A stretch of DNA of 64,000 nucleotides, from the NCBI GenBank assembly GCA_022376515.1, contig WTXI01000022.1, positions 248,001-312,000 of the forward strand. Direction: 5' to 3'. The DNA is from Lactifluus volemus. Lineage: Eukaryota; Basidiomycota; Agaricomycetes; Russulales; Russulaceae. This document shows positions 33,129-44,661 of the stretch, in pieces. The position numbers and the translations under genes are program-made. The notes under the pieces were generated by a model. That model had not been told where the DNA came from, did no database searches, and saw nothing but the letters and a program-made list of their open reading frames with translations. How positions within the stretch are numbered: the first letter of the stretch is position 1; every line of letters starts with the position of its first letter.

Positions 33129-33737
33129 TGTTAAGGTTCCAAGTGGGACCTTTGTACGAAGTGTACGATCGTTCGTGAAGTCAAGAACTAGACTTGCAAG
33201 ACGTGCAAGTCAAGATCAAAGGTTCGATAAAGACGAGACTTAGTAAACGACTAAGTCAAGAGCGTTTCAGAGGTCAAGGGCTTTGGGCTTAGGGATAAGA
33301 CCAAAGTGTCAAGAAGTTCGAAGAGCGTGATGTCAAGAGGGTTCTCTCAGGTCTGATGCTTCTAGGCAAGCAAGGTTCTAATAGATAGAAGACTTGGATT
33401 GCAAAACAAAACTGAGACTTAAGGTCTCTAGGGCAAAAGTACAGGGTTTATATATAGAGAGGAATGAGGCTATGTACACAGCCGTAGGGGCTGTAACCTT
33501 CGTACAGCTTTCAGGGTTTGAAACATGTTTCAGGAATCAGCAAGTCATCCTGTGCATGTGGCTGTTGCTTGAGGCTGTACGGTGCTGTGTAAGGCTGTAT
33601 CGTGAGAGAAAAATAAGTAAGCGATCTGAAACAAAGCGATCGGCAGTCCATTCGCATAATCAAGGGAGTCATCAGAAATGAGTCAGCAGTCCGAAAATGT
33701 ACAGTATGAGTCAGCAAGCACGTGTCAGTCCATAACA
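33129..33737 (-). repeat. Gypsy-II 3' LTR
   Basis: TGTTAAGG...CCATAACA as printed, 609 bp, apparently identical to 43432-44040. On the element strand it is preceded by a polypurine run GACGGGGGATGG (about 33738-33750). Confidence 0.95.
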
Positions 33738-33799
33738 CCATCCCCCGTCTAAGGCGCAGTCCCACCTGCGTTTACTCACGGTCAGCAGTATAGTCCCAG

Positions 33800-34180
33800 T
33801 CACTCATCTCCGCGTTGATCCAGCCAGACGTGGAGCGATCGATGCCGTGGCCATACCAGATAAGCCTTCTTGTCATCGGTGTAGGGGCACGACCAATGCC
33901 AGTGAGGGTGTTCTAGGGGGACTCTACAAGAGTCTCCGAACTTGCATTGCTGGTGGGGTTCGTGACATGAAGGGCCCGAATGGCCGTAGTCGGCGCACCA
34001 TTCGCACCACTGATGGAGGGGGCAGTCGATGTAGACGTGTCCGGGGTTTCGTCGCTTGCATCTACCACAATAGGGCGTGTGCGTGATCCGGGCTGCGGCG
34101 GAATCAGCGGCGGTGTAAGGTAGGCTCAGCGGCTGGGCCTGAAATCCGATATCTTCGACCTCGCGCCGGCCCTCAACCAC
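33800..34180 (-). CDS. Gypsy-II accessory Cys/His-rich ORF
   Basis: A 126-aa frame lies between pol and the 3' LTR. Core: YCGRCKRRNPGHVYIDCPLH, CEWCADYGHSGPSCHE and CKFGDSCRVPLEHPHWHWSC, i.e. tandem CX2C/H clusters that should bind zinc. The CRVP..H..H motif is shared with the Gypsy-I accessory ORF. The start may be altered, because an LTR-like module appears to separate this part from related Cys-containing sequence (ALHCKTCMERVV) at the pol C-terminus. Function unknown. Confidence 0.55.
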   Translation of the reverse strand: MVEGRREVEDIGFQAQPLSLPYTAADSAAARITHTPYCGRCKRRNPGHVYIDCPLHQWCEWCADYGHSGPSCHEPHQQCKFGDSCRVPLEHPHWHWSCPYTDDKKAYLVWPRHRSLHVWLDQRGDE

Positions 34181-34990
34181 GACCCGATTTGGACGTCACA
34201 CCTTATCTCGACTCCGCGCTCCTCACCTTCGTTCGCCTCGACATCGACCGACGCCGACACACTTTCGGCCGATGCGGAGACTCGCCAAGAATACCCTCAA
34301 CCCCCTTTATTTGTACATACCAGGTATTGCCCGCTATTGGGTCCTTTTACCATACTCTCTTTGGACTACTCATTTTTGCTGGACCTGTTACCTTAACTCC
34401 TTTCAGACCTTTCCTATGGCCGGTACTACGAGACGACGCTCACGATCGCGTTTACTACTCTACTACCGCCCTCACTTTCCCCGTTTTGGATCATCGAGCG
34501 CCCTTGCGCGAGGCCTGAGCCCATCGGGGCATTGTCCGATACAGCGACCCGACGGCCGACGCCTTACAGACCTACATCTACTATTCCTTTTTCTTCCTTT
34601 TCTTTATACTCTCATGTTTCACCCTTGCCTCCTGAATTACAGTCTTGAGCTAACTATTGAAACTTGCTATTTTCGTGGACTCTAGTTATCTATCTCAGAT
34701 CTGCAGAAAAGTAGTTACAGTATAAGGCCTTGCTCATTGGCCTGGAAGAGCATCCAATAAATCATTCGTCGATTCGGATCACTTTGTCTGCTTAAAAGAA
34801 ATCAGTCTCGTTTCCCCTCTTCTCGTCTCTATCAGTCTACTTTTCGTCTCGTTTCGTCTCCGCGTAGCGTTCTCATTCCGAGCACCTCGTGCCCCCTGTT
34901 CCGAATCGTCCCGCAAGCGCCCTCGTCGTACCCTCTCTCTCCTGCCTTAACCGGCCCCTCTGTCTTTTGAACTCGCCCGGGCTCCCAAGA
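34107..34990 (+). repeat. LTR-like module inside Gypsy-II, related to 14428-15358
   Basis: Plus-strand features shared with 14428-15358: the coding tail ALN.DPIWTS, TATAAGGCCTTG with GGCCTGGAAGAGCATCCAATA about 20 bp on, a CT-rich leader, and an ending like ACTCGCCC...GAG..GTAC. Boundaries are approximate and no target duplication was found here. It may be a solo LTR or a native segment of a related element. Confidence 0.4.
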
Positions 34991-37900
34991 GCTCGTACAT
35001 TGGTTCCACTGCTACTATTGACGACCCGTTCCATGCAAGTCTTGCAGTGAAGGGCACCCTCGCCGTCATGAACTGTACTCCCTGGCCACTGGTCGTTGTC
35101 AGCGTCACCATCATTATCAAGTGCCCATCCGAGTTCATCGTCCTGGATAGGGGAGACAGATGAGGCGGGCGAGTTGCAGACGTTAGAGGTCGGTGAGTTT
35201 GATAAGGATGGTAGTTGGTTGTTTGGCGGGGAGGGGGCGGCGTCGCTCCGCGAGAGTCTATCAAAATTGGTGAGGTCCTCGTTCCACGTTGGCGGCAGGA
35301 GGACGGTGAGTGGGGTCCATGGACGTTCGGTGGGAGGTGCGAGGTAGTCCCAAATCGAACTTGTCGGTTTGGGTTGCTGTATGGCCCATGCTGCGAATTC
35401 ACAGGCCTGGAAGAGCGACTCTCTGAGGGTGTCATCGACCGGCGTGATTCGCGGGTATAAGGCGGGAGATCGGGGGTCGGGGATCGGTTTCTTGGACGTT
35501 GTGTATAGCTCACTGGGATAAACGGTGGAGAGGCCGAACGATGATTGGTAGAGGAAGGACGATGGGTGGACCGGGCAGATGGGACGTGGTGCGGGTAGGT
35601 CATATTGGGTTGGGACATGTTGCATATAGCGAATTGTGAGGGAGTTCGGTAAAGGTGGTGTGGTGGTGGTAGTTGTAGTGGTGGGGATAAAAGTTGGTGA
35701 TGTCGTTTCTTGCTGAAGCAAGAGGGTTCTTATAGCTTTTGGCTGAGCTTTGTAAAAGGCTGTGAGTAATTCTGGGGCGTCAACATTCTCGGCTGGTTCC
35801 CATGTGTTGTGTGCGGCGGAATAGCCTTTCCACTTTAGGAGATATTGGAGTCTGGTCTTGTTCTTTGGTCCGATGCGTCTGGACCCTAGAACAGCTTCTA
35901 CTTCGTATTCCTCTTCTCCGTCTATAAGTTCCGGTGCAGGCTGTTCGAAGTTCGGACCATGTTCGGGTGTTTCCGTATAGGGGGCGATCAGTGATGTGTG
36001 AAACACATCATGAATCTGCCATCGATCTGGAAGTTTGAGGCGTACAACTACCGGTGATATGACTTTGGTGATTGTAAAGGGTCCGTAGCGTTTTGGGGCT
36101 AGCTTGCTGCTAAGGTGTGTCATTTTGAGATTGGTACCTTCAAGCCAGACCTTTTCTCCTATGGCATATTTTCGGTAGTGGCGTTGACCCTTCTTGTGTT
36201 CTGTTCGTTTGTGAAGGAGGGTCTGTGCGTGTTTCATCGCTGATCGGGCTTTTTCTCGGATGTTTTTGAGTTCTTCGGATCTTTTGTTGACATAGGGTAA
36301 ATGGCTTGTGATCCGAGAGGTTGCAACGAGAGGGGTGTATCTGATGAGAAGTTCGTACGGAGTAAATCCGGTTGTGGCGTTTGGCCATGAGTTATGAACG
36401 AACTGGGCCATGGGCAGAAGTGTGGACCAGTCATTCATGTAATCATTGCCGTAGATGCGGAGATATTGTTCTACTCGTTGGTTGCTTCTCTCCGATTGAC
36501 CGTCCGTTTGAGGGTGATAAGCGGTACTGATATTTTGTGATATCTTGAGTTTCTGGCAGAGTCCCGTGGCTAGGTGTGATGTGAAGCGGGGATCTCTATC
36601 AGAGATGATTCTTCGGGGAATGCCATAGTTCGGAAAAACGTTGGAGATGTATAGGTCGATAACTTCTTCCGTGGTGATCTTCTTTGTACATGGTAGGAAG
36701 ATGGCAGCTTTAGTGCAATCGTGATCAACAATCGTGAGGATGGAATCATATCCATGTGACTCGGGGAGATCCGTGATAAGGTCCATCGCCACGACTTGGA
36801 AGGGACATTGGATACTTCCTGTTCTCGTGGTTCGATGGGAGCGATAGGGGGTTTTGGGCGATGGGTAAGGGGTTTCGTTGACTGGCATGTGGCGCATCCT
36901 TTGACGTATTGTGTGACATACTGCTTGAGTCCAGGCCACCAGAAGTTATGGAAGACTTCTATCATGGTGTTAGCGATGCCTGGATGGCCAGCGAGCTGAT
37001 GGTCATGATAACGCCAGAGTATATCTTTCTTCAGTTGGTCGTCCTCAGGGACTACTGGAGCGTCCGCTTTCCACCACTGTCCTTTGTGATCTTGCTCTAG
37101 CTGATGCTCTTCGGCCCATTGTTTCATGAGGTCGTCATTTTCCTTTTGTGCTAGCCAGACACGTTCTTCAATGGAGTGGAGTCCCATTGCTTGAACAAAG
37201 AGTTTGTCAGGTAATACCACGACGTCTTCATTGTCGTCGTCGCCTTTGGGAATGGCGGGATGTCGTGACAAAGCATCAGCACGATTTGTGGCGCCAGGTT
37301 TGTGAATGAGTTCGAAATTAAACTCTGCTAATTTGCTCAGATAGCGCGCCACTCTTCGTGCGATGTTTCGTGGTGATCGATAAAATCGAAGATTGTTGTG
37401 GTCAGTGTATACTTTGATTGGGAAGGGTGAGGATAATAACACATGTTCCCAGCGAAGGAGTCCTCTGACAACTGCTAAGAGTTCGCGGTCGTAAACTGGG
37501 TAATTTCTTTCTGCAGCGTTGAAGGTATGTGAGTCGTAACCCACTGCTCTAGGTTTGTTATCTTTGTCTCTTTGAAGTAGAACTGCTCCAGTGGCATATT
37601 GGGAGGCGTCTACCTCAAGTTCAAAGGGTTTTGAGTAGTCGGGCTGGTATAGGACTGGGTCTTCTTGTACGCGTTGGAGTAAAATTTTTAGGGCATTACT
37701 GCACTCATCGGTCCAGTCGAACTTCACCCCCTTCTTTAGGAGTGCAGTAATGGGGCGCGCGATGTCGGCAAAGCCACGGATGAAGGGTCGTTGAAAGCCG
37801 AGGACGCCAAGGGTGCTTCTGACGTCTTCTACTTTTGTGAGGACGGTGGGCCAATTGGCAAGGCCATTTCTTTTTGTTGGGTCGATTGTTATCTTCCCAT

Positions 37901-38260
37901 CACGGACTTCAATACCGAGGTATTTGACTTGTTCTTTCTCAAAGTGGCATTTTGACGCTTTGAAGAACAAGGAGAGTTCGCGAGCACGTGTGAGAACTGC
38001 GTGAGTGATCTCTCGAAGTTCTTTTAGATTGTCGGAACAAATGAGGACGTCATCCATATAGATTAGAATGCGTCCTGGGTATTTGTTGACAAGATCGGCG
38101 AAAGCGGCATCCATGAATCTTTGGAAGACCGCTGGTGAGTTTCGCAGTCCAAAGAACATCACTTTAGGCTTAAAAAGACCATAGGGAGTTTTAAAAGCGG
38201 CTTTCCACTGGTCTTCGTCTTTGATGCGGATATTGTGATACCCCCACCGAATGTCAAGGG

Positions 38261-40584
38261 TAGTGTTGCGGGGCTCGACGAGCCGGAGCTAGCCGGAGCC
38301 GAGCCGCATTTAGCCATGGCATCGGCTTGCCAGATTAAGCCGAGCCACCTTAGCCAGGCCCTTTAGCCAAGGCTAAGCCACAGCTTAGAGCATAAGGCTC
38401 GTTGGCTTAGTCTGGCTTAGTCTCAAACTCAAACTCATTATGTAATACTACTTCAGACACTCGAGAACTCCACGGTGTGTGCACGCCAGACGGGGAAGAC
38501 CATCCGTGTCACTATTTACGAATTCCAAATTAGCAGAAGAAGCAAAGGGAAAGACGGAGCACACTGACGCAAATGGCACGCTAAGGAGTACCGGGGCTTC
38601 TTCCCACCCTTTCGCAAGCGCCCTCCACCGCTCCACAAACGTGCGCCACACAAGCGTGCGCACGTCTGCGGGCCAGTCCCATGTCCTGCGCCTGCTGCTA
38701 GCGCCGCCCCAAAACACGCGGAGGAGCAGTGTCGACGACGACGACGACAGGGAAGGAGCACTGCGCATGATAACCTCGGCGCAGAGCATGGCCCACTGTG
38801 TGCGTGCATCGTGCGGCGTATCAGTCTCCCACACAATTTCGGGCTCTTTCTCCATGAGCCACGTGAGCAGCAATTCGCTCGCGGACGCACTGAGGGCTTC
38901 GGTAGGGAGCATTACGTGCACGTGTGTCCAGAGAGCGCGCACGATGGCGAGCTTCATCGCTGCATTTGAGCGCGTGTGCGGCGCTAATTCGACGTTGGAT
39001 GACGGAGGTGCGGTGGGGGCGGGCCCATTGACCGCGGACGTCGGCGCATCGCCAGAGGGGACGAGTTGTACCTTGGGGTCGCTGAGGATGCTTTGCATCA
39101 GCGAGACGGCCAGCACAGCGAGTTTGGACATCGAGTCGTTCTCCTCATTGTTGTCATCGTTTGAGGTGCACAGTGCCGCCTTGAGAAGGCCATGCCAGGA
39201 TTGTACGAGCTCGGGCTAAAGCACAACAAGGCCAAACAATCATTGCCTCGCCCTCATCTAAGAGCGAGAGACTTACTGGAAGCTCAGCGTCTGAGCTCAA
39301 GCACACTTGCGTCAACGCAGTCCACCATACTCTAATCAAGCCATCCATCACATCGGGCATCCACAACTCGGTCGCGCTGAGCGCGCGCACATCCGCCATG
39401 GTAGGTGTCTGCTTCAACACGAGGCACACTTCATCGGAGAGCGAGGTAAAATCGACCGACAGTAGGCCCGGATCGGCGCTGAACAAGCGAGCGGGGAGTA
39501 GTTTCACCCACTCCCACTCGCGTCCTTCTTCCTCTCCCTCGTTGTCCTCCTCTTCTTGTTCCTGCTTGGTCAACGGTTCGAGTCCGCGCGGCGCAGAGAC
39601 GAGCCGGCAGAGGGTCTGAACGGCATCATGACACATGTTGCCCCCGCGCTGCACCATCGTCTCGAGAATAGCAATTCCGCGTGACACGCTGCGCGCATCA
39701 TCAGTCTTGTGCGCGAGCAGCGCACCCACAGAGCCAACTCCGGCGCCCATGTCAACCATCATCATGACACCAGCGGCAACTACATCTGCAGCAGCACAGG
39801 CGACGACAATGCAGCAGCAGGTAGTACCTGTTGCCCCTAGCTCCGCCCCACCCGCACAACAAGCTTCTACCACCGGCGGTTGCATCGTCCCCTGAGGAAT
39901 TCTGTGTTGTAGTGGTGGGGTCCGCTCTAGCTTGGGGTGGTAAGTAATTTAGGCAAGGATTGAGAGCATAAGCTTGGACACTGACGAGGAGTGGGCACTG
40001 CCCTTCATGGGAAGCGAGGCGTGGCAATTACGAGCCAGCTGGGGTTGCTCCTGCAATGACGAGGGGTCATCCCAAAGGCCTCAGCCTCGGGGTCGGCAAT
40101 GCGGCTGGTGTCAAGGACAGGAGAAGGGTGTTTAGAGTAGACTTTGTATGCAGTGTGCAATGCCAAGCCCGCCACAGCCAGGGGGGGATAGAGCGACCAG
40201 CTTTGTCACTCCAGAGGGGTCTTGGCCAACATAACTATGTGTACAGCCTTGAGACTCCATGAACTGCAACTCATTCAATTAGCAAATGATGATCCAGCAG
40301 TGATGAAAACCTACCAGCGACAGAGGGGATAGAGAAGTGGGGGAATGTGGTGACAGAGGAGAGCGCATGGGGGAAGCGATACCGAGTTGCCACGTCTTGG
40401 TTGAAATAGATCATGTGACCAGCCCCGGCTTTCGGGTAGGCTTAGCCGGGCTCAGTTGTGATTGGAAGCCGTCTACAGTCTAACTAAAATGGGGGCTAGC
40501 CTGGGCTCGGCTACATCCGGCTAAGGATAAGCCGGCTCCGGCTTACGGCTAAGCTGTCAATAGCCGCAAGCCCCCGCAACACTA
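38261..40584. mobile_element. Non-autonomous hAT element carrying a host gene fragment
   Basis: Terminal repeats are TAGTGTTGCGGGG (38261) and its reverse complement (40572-40584), fitting the hAT end rule YARNG. The exact 8-bp duplication GTCAAGGG lies at 38253-38260 and 40585-40592. Excising it restores the Gypsy-II RT sequence (TLDIRWGYHN). Subterminal regions are rich in AGCCGG/GGCTAAG words. No transposase is present; the interior is a gene fragment. Confidence 0.93.
38448..39885 (-). pseudogene. Intron-containing gene fragment captured by the hAT element (possibly RIF1-like)
   Basis: Two long minus-strand exons (39885-39274 and about 39203-38448) are joined by a GT-AG intron of about 70 bp (CCA|GTAAGT...CTTTAG|CCC), giving ELP-PELVQSWHGLLKAALC. 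The product is helical and HEAT-like (LSATELWMPDVMDGLIRVWW, AMKLAIVRALWTHVHVML, VWRTFVERWRALAKGWEEAP, LLSVPFA). The last motifs remind me of the Rif1 N-terminal domain, but this is a weak match from memory. The retained intron shows DNA-level capture. Coding is open over nearly 480 codons, so capture may be recent. Confidence 0.6.
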
Positions 40585-41561
40585 GTCAAGGGTAGTGAAA
40601 TATCGCATGCCATGGAGTTGTTCTAGAAGATTTTCGATGCGGGGGAGAGGGTAGACGTCGGGAATAGTATGTTCGTTAATGCGTCGATAATCTTGAACTG
40701 GTCTAGAACTTCCATCTGCTTTAGGGATAAGGAACCAAGGTGACGACCAAGGGGAGTCCGTTTGCTCGATATAGCCTTTCTCCTGATGTTCTTTGAGGAA
40801 TTTCTTTGTAATTTCCTTCCCTTCTTCGGTTAACGGATAAACTTTGCAGTTAATGATGTCAGGTGCGTTTGGTTTCAACTTTATCTCCATGTCGAATTTT
40901 CCTCGACTGGGAGGGAAGCGTTTTGCTGCTTCTTCGTCAAAGATGAAGGCATGACGCTGGTATTCAAGGGGTATTCCTTGAACAGCAGCACTAGAAGCCG
41001 TGCGTCGTTCAGTGTCCGCAATAGCCCACTCTTGGGATTTTCCCGCAGGTTCTAGAGCTCACGCGAGTAAAACTCGAGCTTTTTCTTTGAGAGCAACTGC
41101 TGCGTGGTAATATTGGGATTCGAGGCAAATCTTCGGGTTTTCATCATCTAAGGTTCGGTCTTTCCAGTTGAGTCGCGGGTTAAACGTTTCTAGCCATGGA
41201 TATCCGAGGATGACGCGATCCATGCCTAGGTCTGTGATGAAGAAGTTTTGTAACTCTTCTAGTTTCCCCATACGAATACGTAAGGTAGAAAACTTCGTGA
41301 CTCGTCCTAGTTTGTTTTCTGTTCCATCGACGTTAAAGATCTGGATTGGTTTGTCTAGATCTTTTGTTCCTAGTTGCCATCTTGCTGCCGTTCGATGATC
41401 GATGAAATTACTGGTAGCGCCGCTATCAACTAGTGCTTTGTCTTCTTTTGTTCCGCCGTTATAGCTTGAATAAATAATGGGGACTTCCATTGATGAAATG
41501 GCATTTAAATACAAGCTATTCGGTACTAAGGCTCGGATCCAGGCGGCGAGATCAGAGCCCT

Positions 41562-43385
41562 TTAAAAAGACGGATCTTGGGAAAGGGATTCGGCAAGCTT
41601 GCCGCGTTCTTCGTCAGACATAGTTTTGAGAGCTTTAGCGATTTCTTCATTTGTTGGTTTAGAAGAAGTAGGAGTTTTAGTCGCCGTTACTTCGGATGTT
41701 TCAGTAACACGGACACGTGTGGTGCCGGTGGTATTAGCGTTTCGTTTCTTCTTAACAGGGCATTCCCTAGAGAGATGGCCCTGTTCTTTGCAATAGAAGC
41801 AACGTCCTTCACGTATGAGACGTTCGCGATCGGGGTCAGGGATGCGGTTGGTAGTAGTGACGTCTACATCCATAGCATCCGGGTCACGTTGTGGGCGTGG
41901 GGCTGGGCGCGGTGTTTGTTGAGGACGGCGTTGTTGTTGTTGTTGTTGTCCTCGCGCATTGCCGAGTAATTGAGTAATGCGTCCTAGTGATCCGCCACCG
42001 TGCATTTCTTTGAACAATTTTTGTTCCGTCCATGCGGCTGCATGTTTACGTGCTGCTTCTTGCCATTCTGCAAGGGTGTCTGGTTTCGGCCATTCACGGT
42101 TCATGATGGTCATGTGAAGGGCTTCTTTGAGACCGGCGCGATATTGGATAATAGTTCCTTGAGCGTCGGCTTCAAAGCCTGCTTCTTCAAGAAGGTCATT
42201 GAACGAAGTAGTGTAATCGTCCAGATCGTCTCCGACCATCCGAAGTTTCGCAAACTTTGTAAGGGCATCTTCTTTTGCGGCAGCATCTCGGAAATCATCA
42301 AGGAACCTTTGTTTGAAACCAACCCAAAGGTCTAGGTCGTTGGGGTCTCCTCCACGGTCTAGGTATCCTCCTAGGGAGTTAAGACGTGCTTGTGCCCAGC
42401 CTTCGCATCGTAGTCCAGACATAAATGTGGTGAACATGAGGATTTGGTTTGCAGGGTTCGACATTCCGGGGTTTCCTTGGTTTAATCTTCAGTAGTTTTC
42501 GAAGATCTCCATGAATCGTTTCGATCGCGATCTATTTCCATCAAAGGGTTTTGGGGGAATCCCCATCAACCCTCCTCCAGCAGCGGGGATTTGAGCAAAG
42601 CCTTGGCCTTGTTGAAGGGGAGCTGCTGCTGCTCCGCCTCCTCCACCGCCACCTCCTCCACCGCCACCACCACCACCTCCTCCTCCTCCAGGACTACCGG
42701 ATGCTCCTCCACCTCCTCCACTGCCTGCAGGAGTACCGCTTCCTCCTCCTCCGCCGCTGAAGATTGCTCCACTACCACTTGCCGTGGTGGAAACTTTCTT
42801 TCCTTTTCCTTTTGTTTGGGAAAAGAGGGCTGAAGTGGTGGTGGTTACGGCTGGCGCGGTGGCAGTTGCTGATGCGATTTGGAAAGGAGGGAGTAGTGCA
42901 TAACCAGCGATTCCTTTTGCTGCTGCATGGAAGGTTCATGCTGCAAAGGCTTGAATAGGGGAGGTGCTGGTTGAAGCGGGAGCTTTAGATTTGAATATGG
43001 TGTTTAGAGCGAGGAGTTCCTTAGGGGTAAGTGGAGTGTTGGGGTCGGGTTGTGGTTCGGGCGTCGGTTGCTTAGCAAATATTTTTCTCATTTGCTCAAG
43101 CTGTTCGTCAGTAGGACTATCGGGTAGAAGGTCCATAGCTAGGTTATAGTTTGGTTCTTCGCCACTTCCAGAGTCAGAAGGCGTCGCGGGTTGTTTCACT
43201 TGTTCAATTGCTTGTTCAAGTGAGATCATAGGAGTATGGGAGTGGGCGCGAAGTCTAGTCCCAGCGGCCTGCGCAAGGACTTCATCATCTTCGTCATCGC
43301 CTTGTGTAGGGCGACTTTGTTCAGGGGATTCTTCGGCTAACGCGGTGAATCTACCATATGGACTGCCTCTAGAGCTGTCTGACAT
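41562..43385 (-). pseudogene. Gypsy-II gag with one nonsense codon
   Basis: It starts MSDSSRGSPYGRF at 43385. A TGA at 42936-42938 (GCA TGA ACC, a CpG change from CGA) interrupts it; the frame then continues AAAKGIAGYALLPPF, a poly-Gly tract, the capsid region (PPKPFDGNRSRS..., LDLWVGFKQRF), DPDAMDVDVT and the zinc knuckle CFYCKEQGHLSREC, ending SQDPSF. The same domain order as Gypsy-I gag confirms a shared lineage, and here the poly-Gly tract is uninterrupted. Confidence 0.85.
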
Positions 43386-43418
43386 GGTTCGTTCGTTCGT
43401 TCACAAATGTGAGAGTAG

Positions 43419-43431
43419 AAGTCTCAGTTTG
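43419..43431 (-). promoter_or_regulatory. Gypsy-II self-priming primer-binding site
   Basis: On the element strand CAAACTGAGACTT directly follows the 5' LTR. It is the exact complement of AAGTCTCAGTTT inside the LTR (element strand, from 43723 leftward), which lies about 30 bp after the TATA box CTATATATAAA (43750-43760). A perfect 12-base match at exactly the expected transcript start supports Tf1-type self-priming. Confidence 0.82.
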
Positions 43432-44040
43432 TGTTAAGGTTCCAAGTGGGACCTTTGTACGAAGTGTACGATCGTTCGTGAAGTCAAGAACTAGACTTGC
43501 AAGACGTGCAAGTCAAGATCAAAGGTTCGATAAAGACGAGACTTAGTAAACGACTAAGTCAAGAGCGTTTCAGAGGTCAAGGGCTTTGGGCTTAGGGATA
43601 AGACCAAAGTGTCAAGAAGTTCGAAGAGCGTGATGTCAAGAGGGTTCTCTCAGGTCTGATGCTTCTAGGCAAGCAAGGTTCTAATAGATAGAAGACTTGG
43701 ATTGCAAAACAAAACTGAGACTTAAGGTCTCTAGGGCAAAAGTACAGGGTTTATATATAGAGAGGAATGAGGCTATGTACACAGCCGTAGGGGCTGTAAC
43801 CTTCGTACAGCTTTCAGGGTTTGAAACATGTTTCAGGAATCAGCAAGTCATCCTGTGCATGTGGCTGTTGCTTGAGGCTGTACGGTGCTGTGTAAGGCTG
43901 TATCGTGAGAGAAAAATAAGTAAGCGATCTGAAACAAAGCGATCGGCAGTCCATTCGCATAATCAAGGGAGTCATCAGAAATGAGTCAGCAGTCCGAAAA
44001 TGTACAGTATGAGTCAGCAAGCACGTGTCAGTCCATAACA
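43432..44040 (-). repeat. Gypsy-II 5' LTR
   Basis: 609 bp, apparently identical to 33129-33737. It holds the TATA box and predicted transcript start described for the primer-binding site, and is bordered by the AGGGC duplication. Confidence 0.95.
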
Positions 44041-44570
44041 AGGGCCCACTCTTCGAGCTCGAGTGCCCAGCGAGAGGGGCGGATACCTGGTGGGGACCAG
44101 GCATGTGCGTGTGTGTTGAAGTCCCCCCCGACAACTGTGGGAATGCGGGGGTCCAGGTCAAGGTTCAGGATGTTCCTGAGGGAGGAAGGGTGGTCAGTGT
44201 CATGGTAGACATTGACAACTCGAAAAGAGCTGGAGCCCAAATGGACATCCAGGGTGAGAAGATGGTGATTCGATGCCAGATCAAATCTGTTCGTGACGTT
44301 GAAGTGGGAGGAGGCAATGCGGCGGTACGCCATGACTTTACAGCGTACGCCTTGGGTGGTCCTTGGGTAGATACAATCCCACTTGGGGTTGGCTACCCCG
44401 CCCAAGACGTCTACCCCGTCAGGGTTAACATCCGAGCGTGCCATGCTAATCTTATCAAACCACAGCTCTTGGACAAGAATGATGTCTGTGTCTGAGTTGG
44501 TGTTAAGGAGCGTGTGTGTTGCGGCGTTGCGGTGGCGCATGTTAACAAACAGAAGATTGACTTGCGCCAT
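44041..44570 (-). pseudogene. LINE ORF2, 5' part: AP-type endonuclease
   Basis: The frame starts MAQVNLLFVNMRHRNAATH at 44570. Endonuclease motifs seen: DIILVQELWF (catalytic Glu), the NVYHDTDH region, and VVGGDFNTHAHAW (the GDFN motif). It is cut by Gypsy-II after ELEEWAL; the continuation is at 33128. It makes the target nick for LINE insertion in the intact family. Confidence 0.85.
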
Positions 44571-44661
44571 TAAGGGGGGGGGTGGACTCGACGGTATCGT
44601 GTGCTGGAGTCTTGAAGGACTTGCGCATTGGGCAGGTTGTGTCCCTGGCCGAGTGGCCGTC

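Larger units (their letters stand above)
34873..41514 (-). pseudogene. Gypsy-II pol (PR-RT-RH-IN-chromodomain), interrupted
   Basis: Reading leftward from 41514: protease DSGATSNFID, then a TGA at 41056-41058 (GCG TGA GCT, a CpG change from CGA). The RT start (DIINCKVYPLTEEGKEI...) runs to the hAT insertion at 40584. RT resumes at 38260 with FGLRNSPAVFQRF and YMDDVLI; then RNase H (VDASQYATGAVLL) and the HHCC finger. A frameshift at about 36820 follows, then the integrase core (MDLITDLPESHGYDS, ISDRDPRF, TDGQSERS) and a chromodomain (EYEVEAVLGSRRIG...KWKGYSAAHNTWEP). A long Pro/Ser tail ends at 34873. Not functional as it stands. Confidence 0.9.
33129..44040 (-). mobile_element. Gypsy-II: chromodomain Ty3/Gypsy element inserted in the LINE
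   Basis: The two 609-bp LTRs appear identical. The target duplication AGGGC sits at 33124-33128 and 44041-44045, and joining the flanks restores the LINE endonuclease frame (ELEEWALGQTL). The element carries gag, pol and a 3' accessory ORF on the minus strand, and is itself split by a hAT element at 38261-40584. Identical LTRs point to a young insertion, although coding stops are already present. Confidence 0.97.

Noticed and set aside
32416..33243. 275-aa plus-strand frame over LINE ORF2, extending into the LTR
   Set aside because: Antisense shadow of RT sequence; it crosses the Gypsy-II boundary, which a real gene would not.
38479..39219. 246-aa plus-strand frame in the hAT element
   Set aside because: The minus strand has a coherent spliced gene fragment with a valid intron; this is its shadow.
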